Shown: in pieces, positions 28,401-44,400 of the stretch | Position numbering within the stretch: the stretch's first letter is position 1 | Layout: the number at the start of each line of letters is the position of its first letter | Source of the DNA: Halisarca cf. caerulea | Lineage: Eukaryota > Porifera > Demospongiae > Chondrillida > Halisarcidae | Length of the DNA: 64,000 nucleotides | NCBI GenBank assembly: GCA_963170055.1 | Contig: CAUJGJ010000010.1 | Coordinates: forward strand, 124,001-188,000 | Direction of reading: 5' to 3' | Translations under genes and position numbers: made by a program | Notes under the pieces: generated by a model | Told to the model about the DNA's origin: nothing | Seen by the model: the letters and a program-made list of their open reading frames with translations, nothing else | Databases searched by the model: none

Positions 28401-30199
28401 GTTGGATATGCTGGTGCTAATACCATTATTTGGCACTAGCACTGCGCACAATCCCAGTGGACACACATGACCTTTCTGAAGTGCTGTGAGCGCATTTGTG
28501 TAGTGTTGGATATGCTGGTGCTAATACCAATGTTTGGCACTAGCACTAAGCACATTCCCAGTGGACACACATGAAGTTTCGGAAGTGTTGTGGGCGTATT
28601 TGTTTAATGTTGGATATGCTGGTGCTAAGACCAATATTTGGCACTAGCACCACGCACATTCTCAGTGGACACACATGAAGTTTCTGAAGTGCTGTGGGCG
28701 TATTTGTGTAGTGTTGGATATGCTGGTGCTAATACCAATATTTGGCACTAGCACCACGCACATTCCCAGAGGACACACATGAAGTTTCTTAACTACTGTG
28801 GGCGTATTTGTGTAAGGTTGGATATGCTGGTGCTAATACCAATATTTGGAACTAGCATTACACACATTCCCAGTGGACACACATGAAGTTTACGAAGTGC
28901 TGTGAGCGAATTAAAGTAGTGTTAGATATGCTGGTGCTAATACCAATATTTGGTAATAGGACCACGCACATTCCCAGTGGACACACGTGAAGTTTCTTAA
29001 CTACTGTGGGCGTATTTGTGTAATGTTGGATATGCTGGTGCTAATACCAATATTTGGCACTAGCACCGCACACATTCCCAGTGGACACACATGACCTTTC
29101 TGAAGTGCTGTGGGCGTATTTGTGTAGTGTTGGATATGCTGGTGCTAATACCAATATTTGGCACTAGCACCACGCACATTCCCAGAGGACACACATGAAG
29201 TTTCTTAACTACAGTGGGCGTATTTGTGTAGTGTTGGATATGCTGGTGCTAATACCAATATTTGGCACTAGCACCACGCACATTCCCATTTGACACACAT
29301 GAAGTTTCTGAAGTGCTGTGGGCGTATTTGTGTAGTGTTGGATATGCTGGTGCAAATACCAATATTTGGCACTAGCACCACGTACATTCCCAGTGGACAC
29401 ACATGTAGTTTCTTAACTACTGTGGGCGTATTTGTGTAATGTTGGATATGCTGGATCTAATACCATTATTTGGCACTAGCACCACGCACATTCCCAGTGG
29501 ACACACATAACCTTTCTGAAGTGCTGTGAGCGCATTTGTGTAGTGTTGGATATGCTGGTGCTAATACAAATATTTGGCACTAGCACCACGCACATTCCCA
29601 GAGGACACACATGAAGTTTCTTAACTACTGTGGGCGTATTTGTGTACTGTTGGATATGCTGGTGCTAATGCCATTATTTGGCACTAGCACCACGCACATT
29701 CCCAGTGGACACACATGAAGTTTCTGAAATACTGTGGGCGTATTTGTTTAATGTTGGATATGCTGGTGCTAATACCAATATTTGGCACTAGCACCACGCA
29801 CATTCTCAGTGGACACACATGAAGTTTCTGAAGTGCTGTGGGCGTATTTGTGTAGTGTTGGATATGCTGGTGCTAATGCCATTATTTGGCACTAGCACCG
29901 CGCACAATCCCAGTGGACACACATGACCTTTCTGAAGTGCTGTGAGCGCATTTGTGTAGTGTTGGATATGCTGGTGCTAATACCAATATTTGGCACTAGC
30001 ACCACACATATTCCCAATGGACACACATGAAGTTTCTGAAGTACTGTGAGCGTATTTGTGTAGTGTTGGATAAGCTGGTGCTAAGACTAATATTTGGCAC
30101 TAGCACCATGCACATTCCCAGCTGACACACATGAAGTTACTGAAGTACTGCGGGCGTATTTGTGTAGTGCTGGATATGCTGGTGCTAATACCAATATTT

Positions 30200-33100
30200 G
30201 GAACTAGCACCACACACATTCCCAGTGGACACACATGAAGTTTACGAAGTGCTGTGAGCGTATTAAAGTAGTGTTGGATATGCTGGTGCTAATACCAATA
30301 TTTGGTAATAGGACCACGCACATTCCCAGTGGACACACGTGAAGTTTCTTAACTACTGTGGGCGTATTTGTGTAATGTTGGATATGCTGGTGCTAATACC
30401 AATATTTGGCACTAGCACCGCACACATTCCCAGTGGACACACATGACCTTTCTGAAGTGCTGTGGGCGTATTTGTGTAGTGTTGGATATGCTGGTGCTAA
30501 TACCAATATTTGGCACTAGCACCACGCACATTCCCAGAGGACACACATGAAGTTTCTTAACTACTGTGGGCGTATTTGTGTAATGTTGGATATGCTGGTG
30601 CTAATACCATTATTTGGCAATAGCACCGCGCACAATCCCAGTGGATACACATGTCCTTTCTTAAGTGCTGTGAGCGCATTTGTGTAGTGTTGGATATGCT
30701 GGTGCTAATACCAATATTTGGCACTAGCACCACACATATTCCCAATGGACACACATGAAGTTTCTGAAGTACTGTGAGCGTATTTGTGTAGTGTTGGATA
30801 AGCTGGTGCTAAGACTAATATTTGGCACTAGCACCATGCACATTCCCAGTGGACACACATGAAGATACTGAAGTACTGCGGGCGTATTTGTGTAGTGCTG
30901 GATATGCTGGTGCTAATACCAATATTTGGAACTAGCACCACACACATTCCCAGTGGACACACATGAAGTTTACGAAGTGCTGTGAGCGTATTAAAGTAGT
31001 GTTGGATATGCTGGTGCTAATACCAATATTTGGCACTAGCACCACGCACATTCCCAGTGGACACACATGAAGTTTCTAAAGTGCTGTGGTCGCATTTGTG
31101 TAGTGTTGGATATGCTGGTGCTAATACCAATATTTGGCACTAGCACCACGCACATTCCCAGTGGACACACATGAAGTTTCTGAAGTGTTGTGGGCGTATT
31201 TGTGTAGTGTTGGATATGCTGGTGCTAATACCAATATTTGGCACTAGCACCACGCACATTCCCAGAGGACACACATGAAGTTTCTTAACTACAGTGGGCG
31301 TATTTGTGTAGTGTTGGATATGTTGGTGCTAATACCAATATTTGGCACTAGCACCACGCACATTCCCAGTAGACACACATGACCTTTCTGAAGTGCTGTG
31401 GGCGTATTTGTGTAATGTTGGATATGCTGGTGCTAATACCAATATTTGGCACTAGCACCACGCACATTCCCAGTGGACACACATGAAGTTTCTGAAGTGC
31501 TGTGGGCGTATTTGTGTAGTGTTGGATATGCTGGTGCTAATACCAATATTTGGCACTAGCACCACGCACATTCCCAGTGGACACACATGAAGTTTCTGAA
31601 GTGCTGTGGGCGTATTTGTGTAGTGTTGGATATGCTGGTGCTAATACTAATATTTGGCACTAGCACCACGTACATTCCCAGTGGACACACATGAAGTTTC
31701 TTAACTACTGTGGGCGTATTTGTGTAATGTTGGATATGCTGGATCTAATACCATTATTTGGCACTAGCACCACGCACATTCCCAGTGGACACACATAACC
31801 TTTCTGAAGTGCTGTGGTCGCATTTGTGTAGTGTTGGATATGCTGGTGCTAATACCAATATTTGGCACTAGCACCACGCACATTCCCAGTGGACACACAT
31901 AACCTTTCTGAAGTGCTGTGAGCGCATTTGTGTAGTGTTGGATATGCTGGTGCTAATACAAATATTTGGCACTAGCACCACGCACATTCCCAGAGGACAC
32001 ACATGAAGTTTCTTAACTACTGTGGGCGTATTTGTGTACTGTTGGATATGCTGGTGCTAATACCAATATTTGGCACTAGCACCGCGAACAATCCCAGTGG
32101 AGACACATGACCTTTCTGGAGTGCTGTGAGCGCATTTGTGTAGTGTTGGATATGCTGGTACTAATACCAATATTTGGAACTAGCACCACACACATTCCCA
32201 GTGGACACACATGAAGTTTACGAAGTGCTGTGAGCGTATTAAAGTAGTGTTGGATATGCTGGTGCTAATACCAATATTTGGTAATAGGACCACGCACATT
32301 CCCAGTGGACACACGTGAAGTTTCTTAACTACTGTGGGCGTATTTGTTTAATGTTGGATATGCTGGTGCTAATACCAATATTTGGCACTAGCACCGCACA
32401 CATTCCCAGTGGACACACATGACCTTTCTGAAGTGCTGTGGGCGTATTTGTGTAGTGCTGGATATGCTGGTGCTAATACCAATATTTGGAACTAGCACCG
32501 CACACATTCCCAGTGGACACACATGAAGTTTACGAAGTGCTGTGAGCGTATTAAAGTAGTGTTGGATATGCTGGTGCTAATACCAATATTTGGTAATAGG
32601 ACCACGCACATTCCCAGTGGACACACGTGAAGTTTCTTAACTACTGTGGGCGTATTTGTGTAATGTTGGATATGCTGGTGCTAATACCAATATTTGGCAC
32701 TAGCACCGCACACATTCCCAGTGGACACACATGACCTTTCTGAAGTGCTGTGGGCGTATTTGTGTAGTGTTGGATATGCTGGTGCTAATACCAATATTTG
32801 GCACTAGCACCACGCACATTACCAGAGGACACACATGAAGTTTCTTAACTACTGTGGGCGTATTTGTGTAATGTTGGATATGCTGGTGCTAATACCATTA
32901 TTTGGCACTAGCACCGCGCACAATCCCAGTGGATACACATGTCCTTTCTTAAGTGCTGTGAGCGCATTTGTGTAGTGTTGGATATGCTGGTGCTAATACC
33001 AATATTTGGCACTAGCACCACACATATTCCCAATGGACACACATGAAGTTTCTGAAGTACTGTGAGCGTATTTGTGTAGTGTTGGATAAGCTGGTGCTAA

Positions 33101-34380
33101 GACTAATATTTGGCACTAGCACCATGCACATTCCCAGTGGACACACATGAAGATACTGAAGTACTGCGGGCGTATTTGTGTAGTGCTGGATATGCTGGTG
33201 CTAATACCAATATTTGGAACTAGCACCACACACATTCCCAGTTTACACACATGAAGTTTACGAAGTGCTGTGAGCGTATTAAAGTAGTGTTGGATATGCT
33301 GGTGCTAATACCAATATTTGGCACTAGCACCACGCACATTCCCAGTGGACACACATGAAGTTTCTAAAGTGCTGTGGTCGCATTTGTGTAGTGTTGGATA
33401 TGCTGGTGCTAATACCAATATTTGGCACTAGCACCACGCACATTCCCAGTGGACACACATGAAGTTTCTGAAGTGTTGTGGGCGTATTTGTGTAGTGTTG
33501 GATATGCTGGTGCTAATACCAATATTTGGCACTAGCACCACGCACATTCCCAGAGGACACACATGAAGTTTCTTAACTACTGTGGGCGTATTTGTGTAGT
33601 GTTGGATATGTTGGTGCTAATACCAATATTTGGCACTAGCACCACGCACATTCCCAGTAGACACACATGACCTTTCTGAAGTGCTGTGGGCGTATTTGTG
33701 TAATGTTGGATATGCTGGTGCTAATACCAATATTTGGCACTAGCACCACGCACATTCCCAGTGGACACACATGAAGTTTCTGAAGTGCTGTGGGCGTATT
33801 TGTGTAGTGTTGGATATGCTGGTGCTAATACCAATATTTGGCACTAGCACCACGCACATTCCCAGTGGACACACATGAAGTTTCTGAAGTGCTGTGGGCG
33901 TATTTGTGTAGTGTTGGATATGCTGGTGCTAATACCAATATTTGGCACTAGCACCACGCACATTCCCAGTGGACACACATGAAGTTTCTAAAGTGCTGTG
34001 GGCGTATTTGTGTAGTGTTGGATATGCTGGTGCTAATACTAATATTTGGCACTAGCACCACGTACATTCCCAGTGGACACACATGAAGTTTCTTAACTAC
34101 TGTGGGCGTATTTGTGTAATGTTGGATATGCTGGATCTAATACCATTATTTGGCACTAGCACCACGCACATTCCCAGTGGACACACATAACCTTTCTGAA
34201 GTGCTGTGGTCGCATTTGTGTAGTGTTGGATATGCTGGTGCTAATACCAATATTTGGCACTAGCACCACGCACATTCCCAGTGGACACACATAACCTTTC
34301 TGAAGTGCTGTGAGCGCATTTGTGTAGTGTTGGATATGCTGGTGCTAATACCAATATTTGGCACTAGCACCACGCACATT
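30200..34380. repeat. 22-23-monomer duplication, related to the 4-9.7 kb block
   Basis: GGTAATAGGACC at 30304 and 32592, and GTCCTTTCTT at 30653 and 32941, are both 2288 bp apart (22 monomers). A later marker pair, AATACTAATA at 31643 and 34035, is 2392 bp apart, so one copy has gained a monomer. The same monomer classes in the same order occur at 4.1-9.7 kb. Offsets to that region are 24752 (238 monomers) around 31.6-32.3 kb and 24648 (237) around 33.7 kb, a one-monomer difference explained by an extra TGTTGTGGGCG monomer near 8.8 kb. Boundaries are approximate. Confidence 0.7.
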
Positions 34381-35659
34381 CCCAGAGGACACACCTGAAG
34401 TTTCTTAACTACAGTGGGCGTATTTGTGTAGTGTTGGATATGCTTGTGCTAATGCCATTATTTGGCACTAGCACCACGCATATTCCCAGTGGAAACACAT
34501 GACCTTTCTGAAGTTCTGTGAGCGCATTTGTGTAGTGTTGGATATGCTGGTGCTAATACCAATATTTGGCACTAGCACCACGCACATTCCCAGTGGACAC
34601 ACATGAAGATTCTGAAGTACTGTGGGCGTATTTGTTTAATGTTGGATATGCTGGTGCTAATACCAATATTTGGCACTAGCACCACGCACATTCTCAGTGG
34701 ACACACATGAAGTTTCTGAAGTGCTGTGGGCGTATTTGTGTAGTGTTGGATATGCTGGTGCTAATACCAATATTTGGCACTAGCACCACGCACATTCCCA
34801 GTGGACACACATAACCTTTCTGAAGTGCTGTGAGCGCATTTGTGTAGTGTTGGATATGCTGGTGCTAATACCAATATTTGGCACTAGCACCACGCACATT
34901 CCCAGTGGACACACATGAAGTTTCTTAACTACTGTGGGCGTATTTGTGTACTGTTGGATATGCTGGCGCTAATACCATTATTTGGCACTAGCACCGCGCA
35001 CAATCCCAGTGGAGACACATGACCTTTCTGGAGTGCTGTGAGCGCATTTGTGTAGTGTTGGATATGCTGGTACTAATACCAATATTTGGCACTAGCACCA
35101 CGCACATTCCCAGTGGACACACATGAAGTTTCTGAAGTGCTGTGGTCGCATTTGTGTAGTGTTGGATATGCTGGTGCTAATACCAATATTTGGCACTAGC
35201 ACCACGCACATTCCCAGTGGACAAACATGAAGTTTCTGAAGTGTTGTGGGCGTATTTGTGTTGTGTTGGATATGCTTGTGCTAATACCAATATTTGGCAC
35301 TAGCACCACGCACATTCCCAGAGGACACACATGAAGTTTCTTAACTACAGTGGGCGTATTTGTGTAGTGTTGGATATGCTTGTGCTAATGCCATTATTTG
35401 GCACTAGCACCACGCATATTCCCAGTGGAAACACATGACCTTTCTGAAGTTCTGTGGGCGCATTTGTGTAGTGTTGGATATGCTGGTGCTAATACCAATA
35501 TTTGGCACTAGCACCACGCACATTCCCAGTGGACACACATGAAGTTTCTGAAGTACTGTGGGCGTATTTGTTTAATGTTGGATATGCTGGTGCTAATACC
35601 AATATTTGGCACTAGCACCACGCACATTCTCAGTGGACACACATGAAGTTTCTGAAGTG

Positions 35660-38420
35660 CTGTGGGCGTATTTGTGTAGTGTTGGATATGCTGGTGCTAA
35701 TACCATTATTTGGCACTAGCACTGCGCACAATCCCAGAGGACACACATGAAGTTTCTTAACTACAGTGGGCGTATTTGTGTAGTGTTGGATATGCTTGTG
35801 CTAATGCCATTATTTGGCACTAGCACCACGCATATTCCCAGTGGAAACACATGACCTTTCTGAAGTTCTGTGAGCGCATTTGTGTAGTGTTGGATATGCT
35901 GGTGCTAATACCAATATTTGGCACTAGCACCACGCACATTCCCAGTGGACACACATGAAGTTTCTGAAGTACTGTGGGCGTATTTGTTTAATGTTGGATA
36001 TGCTGGTGCTAATACCAATATTTGGCACTAGCACCACGCACATTCTCAGTGGACACACATGAAGTTTCTGAAGTGCTGTGGGCGTATTTGTGTAGTGTTG
36101 GATATGCTGGTGCTAATACCATTATTTGGCACTAGCACTGCGCACAATCCCAGTGGACACACATGACCTTTCTGAAGTGCTGTGAGCGCATTTGTGTAGT
36201 GTTGGATATGCTGGTGCTAATACCAATGTTTGGCACTAGCACTAAGCACATTCCCAGTGGACACACATGAAGTTTCGGAAGTGTTGTGGGCGTATTTGTT
36301 TAATGTTGGATATGCTGGTGCTAAGACCAATATTTGGCACTAGCACCACGCACATTCTCAGTGGACACACATGAAGTTTCTGAAGTGCTGTGGGCGTATT
36401 TGTGTAGTGTTGGATATGCTGGTGCTAATACCAATATTTGGCACTAGCACCACGCACATTCCCAGAGGACACACATGAAGTTTCTTAACTACTGTGGGCG
36501 TATTTGTGTAAGGTTGGATATGCTGGTGCTAATACCATTATTTGGCACTAGCACCGCGCACAATCCCAGTGGACACACATGACCTTTCTGAAGTGCTGTG
36601 AGCGCATTTGTGTAGTGTTGGATATGCTTGTGCTAATACCAATATTTGGCACTAGCACCACACATATTCCCAATGGACACACATGAAGTTTCTGAAGTGC
36701 TGTGGGCGTATTTGTGTAGTGTTGGATATGCTGGTGCTAATACCATTATTTGGCACTAGCACTGCGCACAATCCCAGAGGACACACATGAAGTTTCTTAA
36801 CTACAGTGGGCGTATTTGTGTAGTGTTGGATATGCTTGTGCTAATGCCATTATTTGGCACTAGCACCACGCATATTCCCAGTGGAAACACATGACCTTTC
36901 TGAAGTTCTGTGAGCGCATTTGTGTAGTGTTGGATATGCTGGTGCTAATACCAATATTTGGCACTAGCACCACGCACATTCCCAGTGGACACACATGAAG
37001 TTTCTGAAGTACTGTGGGCGTATTTGTTTAATGTTGGATATGCTGGTGCTAATACCAATATTTGGCACTAGCACCACGCACATTCTCAGTGGACACACAT
37101 GAAGTTTCTGAAGTGCTGTGGGCGTATTTGTGTAGTGTTGGATATGCTGGTGCTAATACCATTATTTGGCACTAGCACTGCGCACAATCCCAGTGGACAC
37201 ACATGACCTTTCTGAAGTGCTGTGAGCGCATTTGTGTAGTGTTGGATATGCTGGTGCTAATACCAATGTTTGGCACTAGCACTAAGCACATTCCCAGTGG
37301 ACACACATGAAGTTTCGGAAGTGTTGTGGGCGTATTTGTTTAATGTTGGATATGCTGGTGCTAAGACCAATATTTGGCACTAGCACCACGCACATTCTCA
37401 GTGGACACACATGAAGTTTCTGAAGTGCTGTGGGCGTATTTGTGTAGTGTTGGATATGCTGGTGCTAATACCAATATTTGGCACTAGCACCACGCACATT
37501 CCCAGAGGACACACATGAAGTTTCTTAACTACTGTGGGCGTATTTGTGTAAGGTTGGATATGCTGGTGCTAATACCATTATTTGGCACTAGCACCGCGCA
37601 CAATCCCAGTGGACACACATGACCTTTCTGAAGTGCTGTGAGCGCATTTGTGTAGTGTTGGATATGCTTGTGCTAATACCAATATTTGGCACTAGCACCA
37701 CACATATTCCCAATGGACACACATGAAGTTTCTGAAGTACTGTGAGCGTATTTGTGTAGTGTTGGATATGCTGGTGCAAATACCAATATTTGGCACTAGC
37801 ACCACGCACATTCTCAGTGGACACACATGAAGTTTCTGAAGTGCTGTGGGCGTATTTGTGTAGTGTTGGATATGCTGGTGCTAATACCATTATTTGGCAC
37901 TAGCACTGCGCACAATCCCAGAGGACACACATGAAGTTTCTTAACTACAGTGGGCGTATTTGTGTAGTGTTGGATATGCTTGTGCTAATGCCATTATTTG
38001 GCACTAGCACCACGCATATTCCCAGTGGAAACACATGACCTTTCTGAAGTTCTGTGAGCGCATTTGTGTAGTGTTGGATATGCTGGTGCTAATACCAATA
38101 TTTGGCACTAGCACCACGCACATTCCCAGTGGACACACATGAAGTTTCTGAAGTACTGTGGGCGTATTTGTTTAATGTTGGATATGCTGGTGCTAATACC
38201 AATATTTGGCACTAGCACCACGCACATTCTCAGTGGACACACATGAAGTTTCTGAAGTGCTGTGGGCGTATTTGTGTAGTGTTGGATATGCTGGTGCTAA
38301 TACCATTATTTGGCACTAGCACTGCGCTCAATCCCAGTGGACACACATGACCTTTCTTAAGTGCTGTGAGCGCATTTGTGTAGTGTTGGATATGCTGGTG
38401 CTAATACCAATGTTTGGCAC
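35660..38420. repeat. 10/11-monomer amplification, three copies
   Basis: The marker CCATTATTTGG with ACTGCGCACAATCCCAGAGG occurs at about 35703, 36743 and 37887, spaced 1040 and 1144 bp (10 and 11 monomers). CAATGTTTGG with ACTAAGCAC follows in each copy, at 36228, 37268 and 38412, with the same spacings. Copies 1 and 2 are cut short relative to the longer block elsewhere, which continues into the CATGCAC and TTACATATG monomers about 700 bp later. This looks like a truncated block amplified on its own. Confidence 0.75.
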
Positions 38421-41400
38421 TAGCACTAAGCACATTCCCAGTGGACACACATGAAGTTTCGGAAGTGTTGTGGGCGTATTTGTTTAATGTTGGATATGCT
38501 GGTGCTAAGACCAATATTTGGCACTAGCACCACGCACATTCTCAGTGGACACACATGAAGTTTCTGAAGTGCTGTGGGCGTATTTGTGTAGTGTTGGATA
38601 TGCTGGTGCTAATACCAATATTTGGCACTAGCACCACGCACATTCCCAGAGGACACACATGAAGTTTCTTAACTACTGTGGGCGTATTTGTGTAAGGTTG
38701 GATATGCTGGTGCTAATACCATTATTTGGCACTAGCACCGCGCACAATCCCAGTGGACACACATGACCTTTCTGAAGTGCTGTGAGCGCATTTGTGTAGT
38801 GTTGGATATGCTTGTGCTAATACCAATATTTGGCACTAGCACCACACATATTCCCAATAGACACACATGAAGTTTCTGAAGTACTGTGAGCGTATTTGTG
38901 TAGTGTTGGATAAGCTGGTGCTAAGACTAATATTTGGCACTAGCACCATGCACATTCCCAGTGGACACACATGAAGTTACTGAAGTACTGCGGGCGTATT
39001 TGTGTAGTGCTGGATATGCTGGTGCTAATACCAATATTTGGAACTAGCACCACACACATTCCCAGTGGACACACATGAAGTTTACGAAGAGCTGTGAGCG
39101 TATTAAAGTAGTGTTACATATGCTGGTGCTAATACCAATATTTGGCACTAGCACCACGCACATTCCCAGTGGACACACATGAAGTTTCTGAAGTGCTGTG
39201 GTCGCATTTGTGTAGTGTTGGATATGCTGGTGCTAATACCAATATTTGGCACTAGCACCACGCACATTCCCAGTGGACACACATGAAGTTTCTGAAGTGT
39301 TGTGGGCGTATTTGTGTAGTGTTGGATATGCTGGTGCTAATACCAATATTTGGCACTAGCACCACGCACATTCCCAGAGGACACACATGAAGTTTCTTAA
39401 CTACAGTGGGCGTATTTGTGTAGTGTTGGATATGCTGGTGCTAATACCAATATTTGGCACTAGCACCACGCACATTCCCAGTGGACACACATGACCTTTC
39501 TGAAGTGCTGTGGGCGTATTTGTGTAATGTTGGATATGCTGGTGCTAATACCAATATTTGGCACTAGCACCACGCACATTCCCAGTGGACACACATGAAG
39601 TTTCTGAAGTGCTGTGGGCGTATTTGTGTAGTGTTGGATATGCTGGTGCTAATACCAATATTTGGCACTAGCACCACGCACATTCCCAGTGGACACACAT
39701 GAAGTTTCTGAAGTGCTGTGGGCGTATTTGTGTAGTGTTGGATATGCTGGTGCTAATACCAATATTTGGCACTAGCACCACGCACATTCCCAGTGGACAC
39801 ACATGAAGTTTCTGAAGTGCTGTGGGCGTATTTGTGTAGTGTTGGATATGCTGGTGCTAATACCAATATTTGGCAGTAGCACCACGCACATTCCCAGTGG
39901 ACACACATGAAGTTTCTGAAGTGCTGTGGGCGTATTTGTGTAGTGTTGGATATGCTGGTGCTAATACCAATATTTGGCACTAGCACCACGCACATTCCCA
40001 GTGGACACACATGAAGTTTCTGAAGTGCTGTGGGCGTATTTGTGTAGTGTTGGATATGCTGGTGCTAATATCAATATTTGGCACTAGCACCACGCACATT
40101 CCCAGTGGACACACATGAAGTTTCTGAAGTGCTGTGGGCGTATTTGTGTAGTGTTGGATATGCTGGTGCTAATACTAATATTTGGCACTAGCACCACGTA
40201 CATTCCCAGTGGACACACATGAAGTTTCTTAACTACTGTGGGCGTATTTGTGTAATGTTGGATATGCTGGATCTAATACCATTATTTGGCACTAGCACCA
40301 CGCACATTCCCAGTAGACACACATAACCTTTCTGAAGTGCTGTGGTCGCATTTGTGTAGTGTTGGATATGCTGGTGCTAATACCAATATTTGGCACTAGC
40401 ACCACGCACATTCCCAGTGGACACACATAACCTTTCTGAAGTGCTGTGAGCGCATTTGTGTAGTGTTGGATATGCTGGTGCTAATACCAATATTTGGCAC
40501 TAGCACCACGCACATTCCCAGAGGACACACATGAAGTTTCTTAACTATTGTGGGCGTATTTGTGTACTGTTGGATATGCTGGTGCTAATACCAATATTTG
40601 GCACTAGCACCGCGCACAATCCCAGTGGAGACACATGACCTTTCTGGAGTGCTGTGAGCGCATTTGTGTAGTGTTGGATATGCTGGTAGTAATACCAATA
40701 TTTGGCACTAGCACCACGCACATTCCCAGTGGACACACATGAAGTTTCTGAAGTGCTGTGGTCGCATTTGTGTAGTGTTGGATATGCTGGTGCTAATACC
40801 AATATTTGGCACTAGCACCACGCACATTCCCAGTGGACAAACATGAAGTTTCTGAAGTGTTGTGGGCGTATTTGTGTTGTGTTGGATATGCTGGTGCTAA
40901 TACCAATATTTGGCACTAGCACCACGCACATTCCCAGAGGACACACCTGAAGATTCTTAACTACAGTGGGCGTATTTGTGTAGTGTTGGATATGCTTGTG
41001 CTAATGCCATTATTTGGCACTAGCACCACGCATATTCCCAGTGGAAACACATGACCTTTCTGAAGTTCTGTGAGCGCATTTGTGTAGTGTTGGATATGCT
41101 GGTGCTAATACCAATATTTGGCACTAGCACCACGCACATTCCCAGTGGACACACATGAAGTTTCTGAAGTACTGTGGGCGTATTTGTTTAATGTTGGATA
41201 TGCTGGTGCAAATACCAATATTTGGCACTAGCACCACGCACATTCTCAGTGGACACACATGAAGTTTCTGAAGTGCTGTGGGCGTATTTGTGTAGTGTTG
41301 GATATGCTGGTGCTAATACTAATATTTGGCACTAGCACCACGTACATTCCCAGTGGACACACATGAAGTTTCTTAACTACTGTGGGCGTATTTGTGTAAT

Positions 41401-44400
41401 GTTGGATATGCTGGATCTAATACCATTATTTGGCACTAGCACCACGCACATTCCCAGTAGACACACATAACCTTTCTGAAGTGCTGTGGTCGCATTTGTG
41501 TAGTGTTGGATATGCTGGTGCTAATACCAATATTTGGCACTAGCACCACGCACATTCCCAGTGGACACACATAACCTTTCTGAAGTGCTGTGAGCGCATT
41601 TGTGTAGTGTTGGATATGCTGGTGCTAATACCAATATTTGGCACTAGCACCACGCACATTCCCAGAGGACACACATGAAGTTTCTTAACTATTGTGGGCG
41701 TATTTGTGTACTGTTGGATATGCTGGTGCTAATACCAATATTTGGCACTAGCACCGCGCACAATCCCAGTGGAGACACATGACCTTTCTGAAGTGCTGTG
41801 AGCGCATTTGTGTAGTGTTGGATATGCTGGTGCTAATACCAATGTTTGGCACTAGCACTAAGCACATTCCCAGTGGACACACATGAAGTTTCGGAAGTGT
41901 TGTGGGCGTATTTGTTTAATGTTGGATATGCTGGTGCTAAGACCAATATTTGGCACAAGCACCACGCACATTCTCAGTGGACACACATGAAGTTTCTGAA
42001 GTGCTGTGGGCGTATTTGTGTAGTGTTGGATATGCTGGTGCTAATACCAATATTTGGCACTAGCACCACGCACATTCCCAGAGGACACACATGAAGTTTC
42101 TTAACTACTGTGGGCGTATTTGTGTAAGGTTGGATATGCTGGAGCTAATACCATTATTTGGCACTAGCACCGCGCACAATCCCAGTGGACACACATGACC
42201 TTTCTGAAGTGCTGTGAGCGCATTTGTGTAGTGTTGGATATGCTTGTGCTAATACCAATATTTGGCACTAGCACCACACATATTCCCAATGGACACACAT
42301 GAAGTTTCTGAAGTACTGTGAGCGTATTTGTGTAGTGTTGGATAAGCTGGTGCTAAGACTAATATTTGGCACTAGCACCATGCACATTCCCAGTGGACAC
42401 ACATGAAGTTACTGAAGTACTGCGGGCGTATTTGTGTAGTGCTGGATATGCTGGTGCTAATACCAATATTTGGAACTAGCACCACACACATTCCCAGTGG
42501 ACACACATGAAGTTTACGAAGAGCTGTGAGCGTATTAAAGTAGTGTTACATATGCTGGTGCTAATACCAATATTTGGCACTAGCACCACGCACATTCCCA
42601 GTGGACACACATGAAGTTTCTGAAGTGCTGTGGTCGCATTTGTGTAGTGTTGGATATGCTGGTGCTAATACCAATATTTGGCACTAGCACCACGCACATT
42701 CCCAGTGGACACACATGAAGTTTCTGAAGTGTTGTGGGCGTATTTGTGTAGTGTTGGATATGCTGGTGCTAATACCAATATTTGGCACTAGCACCACGCA
42801 CATTCCCAGAGGACACACATGAAGTTTCTTAACTACAGTGGGCGTATTTGTGTAGTGTTGGATATGCTGGTGCTAATACCAATATTTGGCACTAGCACCA
42901 CGCACATTCCCAGTGGACACACATGACCTTTCTGAAGTGCTGTGGGCGTATTTGTGTAATGTTGGATATGCTGGTGCTAATACCAATATTTGGCACTAGC
43001 ACCACGCACATTCCCAGTGGACACACATGAAGTTTCTGAAGTGCTGTGGGCGTATTTGTGTAGTGTTGGATATGCTGGTGCTAATACCAATATTTGGCAC
43101 TAGCACCACGCACATTCCCAGTGGACACACATGAAGTTTCTGAAGTGCTGTGGGCGTATTTGTGTAGTGTTGGATATGCTGGTGCTAATACCAATATTTG
43201 GCACTAGCACCACGCACATTCCCAGTGGACACACATGAAGTTTCTGAAGTGCTGTGGGCGTATTTGTGTAGTGTTGGATATGCTGGTGCTAATACCAATA
43301 TTTGGCAGTAGCACCACGCACATTCCCAGTGGACACACATGAAGTTTCTGAAGTGCTGTGGGCGTATTTGTGTAGTGTTGGATATGCTGGTGCTAATACC
43401 AATATTTGGCACTAGCACCACGCACATTCCCAGTGGACACACATGAAGTTTCTGAAGTGCTGTGGGCGTATTTGTGTAGTGTTGGATATGCTGGTGCTAA
43501 TATCAATATTTGGCACTAGCACCACGCACATTCCCAGTGGACACACATGAAGTTTCTGAAGTGCTGTGGGCGTATTTGTGTAGTGTTGGATATGCTGGTG
43601 CTAATACTAATATTTGGCACTAGCACCACGTACATTCCCAGTGGACACACATGAAGTTTCTTAACTACTGTGGGCGTATTTGTGTAATGTTGGATATGCT
43701 GGATCTAATACCATTATTTGGCACTAGCACCACGCACATTCCCAGTAGACACACATAACCTTTCTGAAGTGCTGTGGTCGCATTTGTGTAGTGTTGGATA
43801 TGCTGGTGCTAATACCAATATTTGGCACTAGCACCACGCACATTCCCAGTGGACACACATAACCTTTCTGAAGTGCTGTGAGCGCATTTGTGTAGTGTTG
43901 GATATGCTGGTGCTAATACCAATATTTGGCACTAGCACCACGCACATTCCCAGAGGACACACATGAAGTTTCTTAACTATTGTGGGCGTATTTGTGTACT
44001 GTTGGATATGCTGGTGCTAATACCAATATTTGGCACTAGCACCGCGCACAATCCCAGTGGAGACACATGACCTTTCTGGAGTGCTGTGAGCGCATTTGTG
44101 TAGTGTTGGATATGCTGGTAGTAATACCAATATTTGGCACTAGCACCACGCACATTCCCAGTGGACACACATGAAGTTTCTGAAGTGCTGTGGTCGCATT
44201 TGTGTAGTGTTGGATATGCTGGTGCTAATACCAATATTTGGCACTAGCACCACGCACATTCCCAGTGGACAAACATGAAGTTTCTGAAGTGTTGTGGGCG
44301 TATTTGTGTTGTGTTGGATATGCTGGTGCTAATACCAATATTTGGCACTAGCACCACGCACATTCCCAGAGGACACACCTGAAGATTCTTAACTACAGTG